Counted from the first letter of the stretch, positions 8,188 through 16,820 are shown. The stretch: DNA of 29,534 nucleotides from JABMRP01 sp964444795 (GCA_964444795.1 CAYUIQ010000093.1:1-29534); one strand, 5' to 3'. Notes: generated by a model not told the origin, from the letters alone. Translations and numbers: made by a program.

Positions 8188-10581
8188 ATGCGAACGCTAG
8201 TCCGAGGTTGCTCCCCTGTTGCCCTAATCGTCTGTGTTGCTTTGCTCACCGTCACGAGGACCTCGCTGGCCCAAACCGAAAACCAGCCGGCCCCGCCCGT
8301 CTTGCCCGAAACGGTCGTGACCGGCACGCCGCCTGCTTTCGCTCCGGTGATCGGCGCCGGGGCGGCGTTCGGCGACTTTCAGGCCGTCTTCGACGCGCCC
8401 GGCTCGGGAGCCTACCTCGACCAGCGGAAGATCACGACGCAGTCGTACGACAACGTCGAGCGCGTCTTGCAGCAGGTACCCGGCGTCTACGTTCGCACGG
8501 AGAACGGCTACGGGCACTTCCCCAGCATCAGTCTCCGCGGCGTCGACACCACGCGGAGCGGCAAGATTACCTTCATGGAAGACGGCGTCCTGATCGCGCC
8601 GGCTCCCTACGCCGCACCGGCCGTGTATTACTTCCCCAACGTGGGTCGAATGCAGGCGGTGGAGGTGGTCAAAGGTCACAGCCAGATCATGTACGGTCCC
8701 CATACGGTGGCCGGCGCGATCAACTTCATCAGTACGCCGATTCCCGAGGAGGAGACGGTCTACTTTCGCGGGCTCTACGGCACCAACCACGAGTACCGGG
8801 CTCACCTCTGGGTCGGAGACACGATGTGTACGAAGTGGGGACGCATCGGTTTTGTGCTGGAAGGATATCTTCGCGAGAGCGACGGGTTCAAGACACTCAA
8901 CCTGCCGCCGGGCCTCGCGTCGAACAACCCGTACTCGGCCGTCGGCAACACCCGGAACACGGGCTTCACCGACGGCGACGCCATGCTGAAGGTATTTTGG
9001 GAGCCGCAGACCTGCATTTACACGCGCTGGGACGCGAAGGTCGGCTACTCGGACTCCCGGCGCAACGAGACGTATCTCGGTTTGTCGGACGCGGACTTCC
9101 TCGCCGATCCCAATCAGCGATACCCGGCTTCGCAGTTCGACAACTGGAAGGCCGAGCATCTGACCACGTACCTGCGTTTCACCATCGGCGACCCGGAGAC
9201 CGACCGCCTGTCGATCACCAACACGGCCTACTACAACCAGTTTCACCGCAACTGGTACAAATTGAACGATCTGCGCAACATCGACACCGACGGCGACGGC
9301 ACGGGCGACGGGTCGAACATGGGCTTGGCACCCGCTTTGGCCGGGTCGGGCAACTGGACCGGACTCGACGTGCTCCAAGGCACGCGCGTCGGCAACTGGC
9401 GTCTGCGGGCGAACAACCGCGACTACAACTCCTACGGCGACGAGCTCGTGGCCAGCATGAAATTCGAGACCGAGCGGGCCAAGCACGACGTGAAGGCCGG
9501 TGTCCGCTACCACACCGACCAGGTACGCCCTTTCCAACACGACGACGAGTTCACGATCGACAACCAGGGACTTATCACCGATGCGACGTTTGGCGCCCCC
9601 GGTTCTCAGCGCGACCGCCAGCAGGAAACGCATGCCATGGCCTTCTACGTGCAGGATGCGATCTCCTTGGACCGCCTGACCGTGACGCCTGGGATTCGCA
9701 TGGAACACATCAAGATGAGCACGGCCGACTACAACGCCACGGGCGAGGTGTTCAAGGAGACGCTCGACGTGGTCGCCGGAGGGGTCGGGGTGACCTACGA
9801 CGTGACCGACCGCTTGAAAATGTTGGCCGGTTTTCATCGCGGCTTTTCGCCACCCAGCCCGCGCGGGGCCACGGGGCAAGGGACCGGCGGAACACGTCTG
9901 AACGAGGAGGAGAGTCTGGCCTCGGAGTTCGGCTTCCGTTACCTCGACACCGAGCAAGCGTTCGGCATGCAAGCGATCGCCTTCTACACGCACTTCAACG
10001 ACCTGATCGTAACCGACATCCCCGCGGTCGGCGGCGGCACGGGCGACGACCAGAACGTGGGCGAGGCGTTTGCCAGTGGTCTGGAGTTCAGCCTCCAGTA
10101 CGACGCGGGCGTGGATCATTGCTGGGGGTTCAGCAATCCCTGGTTCCTGGCCGCCACCTACACCAATGCCCGGCTACTAAGCGACGTGAGTTCCAACGAC
10201 CCCGGATCATTCTTCGCCGGCGGCCAGCGCGGCAACTGGCTACCGTACATTCCCGAATGGGCGTTTACGATGGGTACGGGACTTCACTTCGATCTGATCG
10301 GGATCGACGTCACGGGCATCTACGCCGCCGAGACGTTTACCACGGCCAGCAACAACACCACGGCGGTCGATGCCAACGGCGATCCCGACGCGCGATTCGG
10401 CAAGACGGACGACTACTTCATCTGGGATGTCTCCGCCTACGCCCGGCTGAACGACCAGGTCAGACTGTTCGGCGGCATGCAGAACGCGTTCGGCCAGACC
10501 TACCTCGCCTCGCGTCATCCCTACGGCCCGCGCCCCGGTGCCCCCTTCTTCGCGTACGTGGGGATCGAGGCGATTCATTAG
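8188..10581 (+). CDS. TonB-dependent receptor, FecA-like
   Basis: An outer-membrane gated channel for a scarce ligand, probably a ferric complex such as Fe(III)-dicitrate. The 797-aa precursor has a signal peptide (1-29, cleavage after SLAQ), a TonB-box-like ETVVTGT (41-47), and a plug domain (about 70-190). The plug includes QVPGVYVRTENGYG, SISLRGVD and EDGVLIAPAPYAAP, which resemble the FecA plug. A 22-strand-type barrel rich in aromatic residues and Asn/Asp turns follows to the end. The protein ends in GIEAIH, not the usual terminal Phe. The frame is open upstream to 8047, but the ATG at 8188 is chosen because it begins the signal peptide and has GGAG upstream. It follows tonB, and the ligand is an inference from plug similarity. 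Confidence 0.9.
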   Translation: MRTLVRGCSPVALIVCVALLTVTRTSLAQTENQPAPPVLPETVVTGTPPAFAPVIGAGAAFGDFQAVFDAPGSGAYLDQRKITTQSYDNVERVLQQVPGVYVRTENGYGHFPSISLRGVDTTRSGKITFMEDGVLIAPAPYAAPAVYYFPNVGRMQAVEVVKGHSQIMYGPHTVAGAINFISTPIPEEETVYFRGLYGTNHEYRAHLWVGDTMCTKWGRIGFVLEGYLRESDGFKTLNLPPGLASNNPYSAVGNTRNTGFTDGDAMLKVFWEPQTCIYTRWDAKVGYSDSRRNETYLGLSDADFLADPNQRYPASQFDNWKAEHLTTYLRFTIGDPETDRLSITNTAYYNQFHRNWYKLNDLRNIDTDGDGTGDGSNMGLAPALAGSGNWTGLDVLQGTRVGNWRLRANNRDYNSYGDELVASMKFETERAKHDVKAGVRYHTDQVRPFQHDDEFTIDNQGLITDATFGAPGSQRDRQQETHAMAFYVQDAISLDRLTVTPGIRMEHIKMSTADYNATGEVFKETLDVVAGGVGVTYDVTDRLKMLAGFHRGFSPPSPRGATGQGTGGTRLNEEESLASEFGFRYLDTEQAFGMQAIAFYTHFNDLIVTDIPAVGGGTGDDQNVGEAFASGLEFSLQYDAGVDHCWGFSNPWFLAATYTNARLLSDVSSNDPGSFFAGGQRGNWLPYIPEWAFTMGTGLHFDLIGIDVTGIYAAETFTTASNNTTAVDANGDPDARFGKTDDYFIWDVSAYARLNDQVRLFGGMQNAFGQTYLASRHPYGPRPGAPFFAYVGIEAIH

Positions 10582-10588
10582 GCAAGCC

Positions 10589-10681
10589 GTTGAGTAAGTT
10601 GCGTTTGCCATTTCGGGTGCCATGGGCGACAAGGCTTTGCTTGAAAGCCCAGCCCCCAGGTATCCATGCAACTTCCTCAAC
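10589..10681. repeat. 93-nt inverted repeat between convergent genes
   Basis: Left arm 10589-10602 (GTTGAGTAAGTTGC) pairs with right arm 10668-10681 at 13 of 14 positions. The inner part includes a small GGCTTT/AAAGCC hairpin (about 10633-10649). It fills the gap between the convergent receptor and ABC permease genes and may act as a two-way terminator. It looks like a short non-coding palindromic repeat; no coding sequence is in the gap. Confidence 0.6.
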
Positions 10682-10748
10682 GTTCCGACAGCGGGGATCG
10701 AAATCGGCTGAGTACGGGTATCGGGACTTTGCCGCGTGTCGTCGGGTT

Positions 10749-12401
10749 TCAGCGATGGCGGTTCCACGCCAGAGCTAGCGGTGCGAGCGAAATTCGCACC
10801 AGCGGCAGCGCCAATACGACGCAAGCGGTTACCAGGTGCCATGGTGCGAGACCGTGGGGTACCAGCCAACAGAGCAGACCGGTCAAACCGGCGGCCGTCA
10901 ACAGCCAGACGGCCAGGAGCCGCTTTATCAGCCGCGTTTGGATCAGACGACGCCGGATGACCACGCGCACCAACCACGCGCCCAAAAGGAGCTTCAACGC
11001 GGCTGCCAATTCCAGTGCCCAAGGCACCGCGGCCAACAGGTCGGCGTGATACTCCGGATGCATGTAGACCCAGCAGCCGATCGGAATAACCAACACCAGT
11101 GCCGAACCTATCACGATTGCCCCGACGGCGTAAACCCAGTTGCGGCCGGCCAAACCCAAGAACATGTTAGCGATCATCGGCTTCCAGGTAGCGGTCGGCA
11201 GGAAGACGACGCCCAGGGTCACTATGGCCGCCTTCCGCACCGCGGAGAAATCTCCGGTGCGCGAATTCCATTGCCCCGCCAGTGCGCCCCAAGATCCCGT
11301 CAACAGGAGCATCAGTACGACGGCCGCCAGCGTCATCCCCCATACGACGGCCACACTGATTGCCGCAGCCTTCATCTTGGCCCAGATCAGTCCGGCACCT
11401 GTCATCGGCCGGGTGGCCAGAAACGCTGGAATCGCTGGTCCGTGGCGAGGGTCTCCGCAATTCCCCCAACCGCCGCCGACCAACACCGCGGCCAGCAGCG
11501 GGACGCTCAGTAGAAGGATCGGGGACCGCATCGGGGAGTCGGGGGAGAGCCGCGGGTTGTGTCGACCGACGGCAATCAGTATGGCCAGGAACAGGATCAT
11601 CAGGCCGACAGTGATCGGAAGACCAAGTCCGCAGCGCCGCCACTCGAACCAGACCTGGGCACGCGACCGCGACCCAAATCCCTTCCCACGCAACGAGAAC
11701 CGGTCGGCGACGTTTCTAGCCCAACCGGCCAGCCATTGCCGGTCCGGCTGGTCACCCCGCCGCGCACTGGCAACTCCGGCGACGGCCACGAGATAGGCTG
11801 GCGGAATCGTACACCCCAGCATCAGCGAGACGACCGGCTCCGGAAGATGAGCCAGCCAGCGGAGACTGGAGACCGCGACCAACGCGCCGATCGGCACCAC
11901 CGCCGCCACTATCCGCAGCCCCGGCAGCCCGAACGACCGCCACGACAGCGCCTGAACCCACGCCATGCAGCCCGCCAGAAAGACCGACGGCCACCACAAC
12001 GGTACGTCCAGCCCGCTGGGGCGCAAGACCAGACTCGCCACGGCCAGCCACGCCAGCGCGACGGCCACCGTTCCATACAACATGGGCCAGCCGACCAGGG
12101 CGCGGGTCGTCAGCGGCAAGGTAAACATCCGCGCCGGGAAGGTCGACTCCTTGCCGGCAATATCGGCGTCGCGGCCGTACGCAAATAACGGGAGCAGCCC
12201 GCACAGCAAAGGAGCGATCGCCAATAGGAGCATGAACAAGATCGTATGCTCATTCACGTATAGATCCACGCCGAAGATCACACCGTCCGACAGCACATGG
12301 CACAGACTCGATACGGCAAGGAACCAGACGGCGCTGGCGATCAACACCCATCGGTGTCGTTTCCAGACTTCCCAGAGCACGGCGGTTGTCGGTGCGTGCA
12401 T
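10749..12401 (-). CDS. ABC-2 type transporter permease
   Basis: A 550-aa integral membrane protein with about 12 hydrophobic segments in two halves (about 18-210 and 270-545). A soluble stretch around 215-265 separates the halves. It would form the membrane channel for the ATPase encoded directly upstream. The ATPase stop and this ATG (12401) are only 3 nt apart, so translation is probably coupled. The N-terminal WEVWKRHRW start followed by a helix is typical of ABC-2 export permeases. There is no sequence sign of the substrate. YtrA-regulated ABC systems in other bacteria respond to cell-wall-active compounds, which is a loose hint only. Confidence 0.8.
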   Translation of the reverse strand: MHAPTTAVLWEVWKRHRWVLIASAVWFLAVSSLCHVLSDGVIFGVDLYVNEHTILFMLLLAIAPLLCGLLPLFAYGRDADIAGKESTFPARMFTLPLTTRALVGWPMLYGTVAVALAWLAVASLVLRPSGLDVPLWWPSVFLAGCMAWVQALSWRSFGLPGLRIVAAVVPIGALVAVSSLRWLAHLPEPVVSLMLGCTIPPAYLVAVAGVASARRGDQPDRQWLAGWARNVADRFSLRGKGFGSRSRAQVWFEWRRCGLGLPITVGLMILFLAILIAVGRHNPRLSPDSPMRSPILLLSVPLLAAVLVGGGWGNCGDPRHGPAIPAFLATRPMTGAGLIWAKMKAAAISVAVVWGMTLAAVVLMLLLTGSWGALAGQWNSRTGDFSAVRKAAIVTLGVVFLPTATWKPMIANMFLGLAGRNWVYAVGAIVIGSALVLVIPIGCWVYMHPEYHADLLAAVPWALELAAALKLLLGAWLVRVVIRRRLIQTRLIKRLLAVWLLTAAGLTGLLCWLVPHGLAPWHLVTACVVLALPLVRISLAPLALAWNRHR

Positions 12402-12404
12402 GGA

Positions 12405-13331
12405 TTACTCTCCCTCCGACACGGGACACGGCTTGCCCACCTGGGCAACGAAGATCTCGTCCAATGAGGGATCTCTCTGCTTGACGATCCGAACGCCGGC
12501 CCCCGCGGCTGCCGCCTGAAGTGCGTCGAGCCGGCCGTTGCACACGGCAGTCCACTCGTGCCGGGCCCCCTTCCAGGTGAGTGCTCCGGCGATTGTGGGC
12601 GGGGAGGATTGCGGTGCGTCGAAACGGACCGTAAGACAGTGAAACGAGTCCTTGATCCGGTCCAACCCGTCGCAAAGGACAATCCGCCCCTGGTCGATGA
12701 TCGCCACGTGGTCGGAAACTCGCTCCACTTCATCCAGCAGATGGGAAGAGAACAGCACGGTGCGGCCTTCCTCGGAGATAGTGCGAATGATGGCCGTCAG
12801 GATGTCGCGACGCACGATCGGATCCAACCCGGTGGAAGGCTCGTCCAGGACCAAGAGTTCGGGGCGATGGGCCAAGGCAACCAGCAGCCCGGCCCGCGCA
12901 CGCTGTCCTCTGGAGAGCTGTTTGATCTTCTTGGCCGGATCCAACTCGAACGTCTTTCGCAGTTCTTCCGCGTACTGATCGCCCCAACTCCAGTAGAAGG
13001 CCCGGCTGTAGTGGAGCAACTCGTCGACCCGCATCCAGTCGGGCAAGTCCTTCTCCTCGGACAGATAGCCGATTTTCGACAACACGCCCACTGGATCGGC
13101 CACCGGATCGAGCCCGAACACGCGCACCCGGCCCGTTTGCGCCTTCAGCAGACCAAGCACGTGTTTCAGCAGCGTCGTCTTGCCCGCGCCGTTGACGCCG
13201 ACCAGGCCAAACACCGTACCTCGCGGGACGCCGAGGCTCACGTCGAGAAGCGCCGTCGTCGAGCCGAATCGTCTGCTCACACCGTCGAGTTGGACGACCG
13301 CCTCGCGATCCGATTTGCTCCTGTCAGTCAT
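12405..13331 (-). CDS. ABC transporter ATP-binding protein
   Basis: A cytosolic ATPase that powers the permease encoded next. The 308-aa protein has Walker A GVNGAGKTT (45-53), a signature motif LSRGQ (139-143, Arg in place of the first Gly of LSGGQ), Walker B LLVLDEPSTGLD (159-170) and the switch histidine in FSSHLLDE (194-201). The C-terminal 80 residues (about 225-308) are an accessory domain common in ABC-2 export ATPases. It begins 4 nt after the GntR stop codon and ends 3 nt before the permease, so the three genes form one operon. Drug, peptide or lipid export is plausible; the substrate is unknown. Confidence 0.92.
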   Translation of the reverse strand: MTDRSKSDREAVVQLDGVSRRFGSTTALLDVSLGVPRGTVFGLVGVNGAGKTTLLKHVLGLLKAQTGRVRVFGLDPVADPVGVLSKIGYLSEEKDLPDWMRVDELLHYSRAFYWSWGDQYAEELRKTFELDPAKKIKQLSRGQRARAGLLVALAHRPELLVLDEPSTGLDPIVRRDILTAIIRTISEEGRTVLFSSHLLDEVERVSDHVAIIDQGRIVLCDGLDRIKDSFHCLTVRFDAPQSSPPTIAGALTWKGARHEWTAVCNGRLDALQAAAAGAGVRIVKQRDPSLDEIFVAQVGKPCPVSEGE

Positions 13332-13335
13332 CGCG

Positions 13336-13743
13336 TCACTCCTGCTTGGCGCCGCCCTGCATCTTCTCGTCTTGGCGACGAATCAGTTCGAACACCTGGT
13401 CAATGGTAACGTTCAATTGCCGGGCCTCGGCCAGCAACGCGTCGACCCGCCCGGTGAGGATCCTCAGCCGCTCCCGGCGGTCCAACGGCGAGCGGCGCTG
13501 GGAGACGTACGTGCCTGCCGTGCGACGCTTGGTCACCACCCCGGCCGTCTCCAACTCCCGATAGGCCCGGGCCACGGTGTTGGGATTGACCAGCAACTGC
13601 TCGGCCAGCCCACGGATCGGAGGAAGCTCCTCGCCGGGCGAGAGCCTGCCCGAGGCCACCAGGTACTTCACCTGGTTGACGATCTGCAGGTAGATCGGAA
13701 CACCGTCGCTGGAGGTGATGTGGATTTGCACGGGTCGACCCAC
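13336..13743 (-). CDS. GntR-family regulator, YtrA type
   Basis: A 135-aa DNA-binding repressor. The N-terminal winged helix-turn-helix (about 15-82) has the YtrA-type signatures GVPIYLQIVNQVKYLVASG, LPPIRGLAEQLLVNPNTVARAYRELE and GTYV. The short C-terminal part (about 86-130) is a helical dimerisation segment, not a large ligand domain, as usual for YtrA. It is the first gene of an operon with an ABC ATPase and permease, the standard YtrA arrangement. The palindrome 13771-13794, upstream of its own start and on the -10 box, is the expected operator, so autoregulation is likely. The inducer is unknown. Confidence 0.9.
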   Translation of the reverse strand: MGRPVQIHITSSDGVPIYLQIVNQVKYLVASGRLSPGEELPPIRGLAEQLLVNPNTVARAYRELETAGVVTKRRTAGTYVSQRRSPLDRRERLRILTGRVDALLAEARQLNVTIDQVFELIRRQDEKMQGGAKQE

Positions 13744-13770
13744 CGCGGATGGCCGCTTTCACGGGCAACT

Positions 13771-13794
13771 ATTGTATTACTGTCATAATACAAT
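13771..13794. promoter_or_regulatory. Palindromic operator of the GntR-ABC operon
   Basis: A perfect inverted repeat has 9-nt arms, ATTGTATTA and TAATACAAT, around the 6-nt spacer CTGTCA. It lies 27 nt upstream of the GntR start and overlaps the -10 box of the operon promoter. This placement fits repression by the encoded YtrA-type regulator. Its AT-rich content stands out against the GC-rich surroundings. Confidence 0.75.
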
Positions 13795-13813
13795 AAATTC
13801 GCGTCGGTGTCAA
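13785..13813 (-). promoter_or_regulatory. Consensus promoter of the GntR-ABC operon
   Basis: On the minus strand a perfect TTGACA (13813-13808) and TATTAT (13790-13785) are separated by exactly 17 nt. Transcription would start near 13778, giving a leader of about 35 nt. It is the best sigma-70-like promoter seen in the window. The -10 lies inside the palindromic operator. Confidence 0.75.
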
Positions 13814-13844
13814 GGGGAGCACTCGGCAATAGCCGTCGCCGTTA

Positions 13845-13909
13845 TCGTAGCCACGGTCGCCAGACCGTGGTTCAAGCCGCGTTCCACCGTCTGACCACGG
13901 TGGTTACGA
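13845..13909. repeat. Double-hairpin repeat between GntR and DUF1080 genes
   Basis: Two adjacent hairpins: CCACGGTC with GACCGTGG (13851-13870, 4-nt loop) and CCACCGT with ACGGTGG (13884-13903, 6-nt loop). Outer flanks TCGTAGCCAC and the complement of GTGGTTACGA also pair at 9 of 10 positions, so the whole can fold as a cruciform. It lies between divergent genes and outside both promoters. It looks like a dispersed palindromic element. Confidence 0.6.
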
Positions 13910-13945
13910 CATGAACCTCTTGCTCGATCCAATGCCGAAGCAACG

Positions 13946-13974
13946 TGGCAACCCTCTCGGGCGTAAGGTACAAT
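13946..13974 (+). promoter_or_regulatory. Weak candidate promoter for the DUF1080 gene
   Basis: TGGCAA (13946-13951) and TACAAT (13969-13974) are 17 nt apart, about 60 nt before the ATG at 14033. The -10 is good, the -35 poor. Confidence 0.28.
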
Positions 13975-14032
13975 CGTCTCAAGTGTGTCGGACACCCGTT
14001 CTTCTGGTTTCACAATCCTGGGAGTGCTTCAA

Positions 14033-14752
14033 ATGAACCAGCGCAATTGGTTATGTTCCGTCGTGGTGGCCATCTTGTTCGTTTCGATCTCGCTGACCGT
14101 CGGCGGCATGGCTTGGGCCGCGGAGGCGGTCGAGCCGTTCAACGGCAAGAATCTCGATGGCTGGAAATACTGCGCCGACCCGGCGAAGAGCCAGTGGACC
14201 GTGGGAACCGCGTCCGTGGATCCCGCCAATCCTCGCAACCTGAAGGTCACCCCGGGCGGCAACGAGATGGTCAACGCGGGTGCCCACGGCGTGGACATCT
14301 ACAGCGAGGCGACTTTCGGCGACGCGACGATCGAGTTGGAAGTGATGGTCCCCCGGGGCTCCAACTCGGGCATCTACGTCATGGGGGTCTATGAAATCCA
14401 GGTGCTCGATAGTTTCGGCCGCACGAAGTTGGGCATGGGCGACATGGGCGCCATCTACAGCATGTCGGTTCCGCGGGTCAACGCATCCCTGGAGCCGGGC
14501 AAGTGGCAGAAGTACGTCATCGAGTATCGCGCGCCGAAGTTCGACGCCGCGGGTAAGAAGACGGCCAACGGCCAGGTCGTCAAGGTGACGCTCAACGGCA
14601 CGTTGATCCACGAGAACGTCGAATTGGCCAAGGCCACGCCGGGCGGCGTGAGCGGCCGCGAGGCCCCCAAAGGGCCGATCATGTTCCAGGGCAATCACGG
14701 CCAAGTCGCCTACCGCAACATCCGCATCACGCCGCGGACGGCAGGTCGGTAG
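14033..14752 (+). CDS. Secreted DUF1080 (3-keto-disaccharide hydrolase-like) protein
   Basis: A 239-aa exported protein. A Sec signal peptide (1-30, ending GGMAWAA) is followed by a single DUF1080 domain (about 34-235), a concanavalin-like beta sandwich. It starts with FNGKNLDGWK and shows NSGIYVMGVYEIQVLDSFG (111-129) and the closing GPIMFQGNHGQVAYRNIRI (214-232). Some family members hydrolyse 3-keto-glycosides, and the family is greatly expanded in planctomycetes; the activity of this member is unproven. The ATG at 14033 is preferred to an earlier in-frame ATG at 13985 because it begins the signal peptide and has GGGAG 8-9 nt upstream. It stands alone, divergent from the GntR operon. Confidence 0.88.
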   Translation: MNQRNWLCSVVVAILFVSISLTVGGMAWAAEAVEPFNGKNLDGWKYCADPAKSQWTVGTASVDPANPRNLKVTPGGNEMVNAGAHGVDIYSEATFGDATIELEVMVPRGSNSGIYVMGVYEIQVLDSFGRTKLGMGDMGAIYSMSVPRVNASLEPGKWQKYVIEYRAPKFDAAGKKTANGQVVKVTLNGTLIHENVELAKATPGGVSGREAPKGPIMFQGNHGQVAYRNIRITPRTAGR

Positions 14753-14814
14753 GCCGGGTGTTGCTCGTTCGGCCCTGGACAAGATTCAAAACGGGCTGCC
14801 GACAAACCGGCTCT

Positions 14815-15258
14815 CTATTTGAGTCGCGCGCCGCAGTTCGGACAGTAGCCGCCGTCGGTTCCCAATTCGTCGAGCCGAATGTTGCACGAAGGACAGTTCA
14901 AGTCGATCGGAAACCATTTCTTGGCGCAAGCCGCTACCACTCCGAGAACCCCGGTTGCGGCGGTCAAGAAACCGATCAACACGAAGGCAACAATGTCTCC
15001 AAGATACATGACCTTGAACCACATGTACGCGGTAATCAGACCAACGAGCCCCGAGGCAAACGCGGAAACCATGAAGATCGCATAGTTTCTCAGATGGACT
15101 TGGCGACGCGCGGCAAACGCTTGCACCATATCTTGGTCGGAATCTCCTGCCGCCTCCGCATTCTCCGACCAATGGCAATCCTCGCACGGACCGCCTTTCG
15201 GGATCGTCAAACCACACTGCGGACACTTCATCAGGAACGATGTTGTCATGGTCGCCAT
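14815..15258 (-). CDS. Membrane protein with two zinc ribbons
   Basis: A 147-aa protein of unknown function. An N-terminal zinc ribbon (C12, C15, C25, C28; CPQCG...CEDC) and a C-terminal one (C122, C125, C139, C142; CPSC...CPNCG) flank two membrane helices (about 57-79 and 87-111). Both ribbons are predicted on the same side of the membrane, most likely the cytoplasm. The ATG at 15258 has GAGGG just upstream and is preferred to an ORF start at 15312; the ATG at 15249 is an alternative. It follows the DUF1570-type gene by 137 nt in the same direction. The ribbons could mediate protein contacts; no enzyme motif is seen. Confidence 0.75.
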   Translation of the reverse strand: MATMTTSFLMKCPQCGLTIPKGGPCEDCHWSENAEAAGDSDQDMVQAFAARRQVHLRNYAIFMVSAFASGLVGLITAYMWFKVMYLGDIVAFVLIGFLTAATGVLGVVAACAKKWFPIDLNCPSCNIRLDELGTDGGYCPNCGARLK

Positions 15259-15395
15259 CGGAGCCCTCGATCGAAAGTGAAAGTATGGAACGGGTCTCCT
15301 GAAAGATAGCATGGAAAAAGGGCTCGGTGGGGACCGTCCAGCCCTTAGGGGTGGCCATCGCCGGCGGGCAAGGGTGAGGTCACGGGCTCAAACGC

Positions 15396-16820
15396 CTATG
15401 GCAACTGCAGCAGGTACGCGTGCCAGGCTTTCTCGAACTCCGCCAGCGGCATGCCGACCAGTTGCTCGAAACGGCGGATGGGATCGGTGCCGCTTGGCTG
15501 GCGTGCCACGTACTGCTCCAGGGCGGGACTCTCCAGCAGCTTGCGGTCGAAGGACAAACAGTAGGTCAGTGCCCAGGCGTAGCGATAGGTTTGGATCGAC
15601 GTTTCGGCCGACGCGCCGGGGGCCACGAGAAACTGCCGTTTGCCGGCCACCAGTAGTTGGCCCAACGGCAAAGCCCGACCGTGATGCAAGTCGAGTCTGA
15701 CGGCCCCGAGCATCGTTCGATCGGCCACGCCGATGCGCAGCGAACCGGAGCCCCATTCGAGTTGGCCGCCCTCGAAGATCATCGCCAGCCCTTCGTCCAG
15801 CCACGGAGGTACGTCGTGGGACGACTCGGGGTAGATGTAGTTCTCGCGATAAGCGTGAAACAGCTCGTGATAGAGCCGGGCGAGGACCTGCCGGACGGCC
15901 TTCTCCATGGTCCGGTCGTTTTGGCGGTCGCATCGATCCAACTCGGTCTGTTTATCGGCCAGCAGCTTGCGCGTTCGTCGCGTGTCGCGGGTCAGCGTGG
16001 CCAGGACTAATCGCGGCGCGCCCTCAATGTTCATCCGGCGAATCTTCGCGAGTTGCTCGGCCAGCCGTTTCTCCAATTGATCCAGCTCGGCTCGAACCCG
16101 AGCGTGGTGGGCACGGATTTCTTCCAGTTCGGCCGTGTATTGGGCCAGTTGGCTGCCGATCACCACCACGTTTTCGCTACGCACGAAACACGCCCGGTTT
16201 TCCACCCGTACTCCCAGTTGGCGCAGGTAGCCGTCGTACTGCGAAAGCGAACCGAAGAGCACCACTCGCAACGGCCGCCGGGGCGAGGCTCGAGGGGGGA
16301 GGATCTGACGGTAGGCGGTGAAAATCTGCTCGGCCCGAACGACCACTTGACGTGTGATCGGCTCGCTGGCCGTGCTGTCCAGCGCGAACCACTCGCCCTG
16401 ATACCGCCGGTACGACGTGCCGTCGATCGAGATCGATTTCAGAGCAACCGCGTCCATCCGGGCCGCTTCGATTCGCGTCCGATCGACAAACTGCTGGATG
16501 ATCCGGCGCAGCACGGCGCGTTGGGGCTCGGGGAGGCGGACAATCCGGGCGATCTCCTTGCGGGCGATCGGATGGACGACCAGATGCAGGCTGCCGCCCG
16601 GTGGTCGGCGAATCTCGGTCAGGTAGAGCCAGTCATCGCTTTCCGACTCGATCAGGCCCTCGCGGGGTTCGCTGCCGTCGCGCATCTCCACCCGTTCCGT
16701 GGGCCACTTCGACACCGGAGACGCAGTCACCGTGTCGTCGGTGGGAGACTGTCCCGAGACCCAGGCGGCCGTCACCAGCCATCCAACCATGGCCCCCAGC
16801 AAGGGGGTCCTCCAGCGCAT
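15396..16820 (-). CDS. Exported DUF1570-type gluzincin-like protein
   Basis: A 474-aa protein with a signal peptide (about 1-24), an N-terminal domain, a charged coiled-coil-like segment (about 225-300, rich in Glu, Arg and Leu) and a C-terminal metallopeptidase-like domain. The zinc motif is HELFH (318-322), followed by LDEGLA (341-346), where Glu343 is placed like the third ligand of gluzincins. This arrangement fits the DUF1570 family common in planctomycetes. The substrate is unknown and protease activity is inferred from the motif. The ATG at 16820 starts a good signal peptide. A longer start at 16883 is possible, since no strong ribosome-binding site is visible before either. Confidence 0.8.
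   Translation of the reverse strand: MRWRTPLLGAMVGWLVTAAWVSGQSPTDDTVTASPVSKWPTERVEMRDGSEPREGLIESESDDWLYLTEIRRPPGGSLHLVVHPIARKEIARIVRLPEPQRAVLRRIIQQFVDRTRIEAARMDAVALKSISIDGTSYRRYQGEWFALDSTASEPITRQVVVRAEQIFTAYRQILPPRASPRRPLRVVLFGSLSQYDGYLRQLGVRVENRACFVRSENVVVIGSQLAQYTAELEEIRAHHARVRAELDQLEKRLAEQLAKIRRMNIEGAPRLVLATLTRDTRRTRKLLADKQTELDRCDRQNDRTMEKAVRQVLARLYHELFHAYRENYIYPESSHDVPPWLDEGLAMIFEGGQLEWGSGSLRIGVADRTMLGAVRLDLHHGRALPLGQLLVAGKRQFLVAPGASAETSIQTYRYAWALTYCLSFDRKLLESPALEQYVARQPSGTDPIRRFEQLVGMPLAEFEKAWHAYLLQLP

Noticed and set aside
8208..10778. 856-aa plus-strand frame overlapping the receptor gene
   Set aside because: It is the +1 shadow of the TonB-dependent receptor, rich in Arg, with no recognisable domain.
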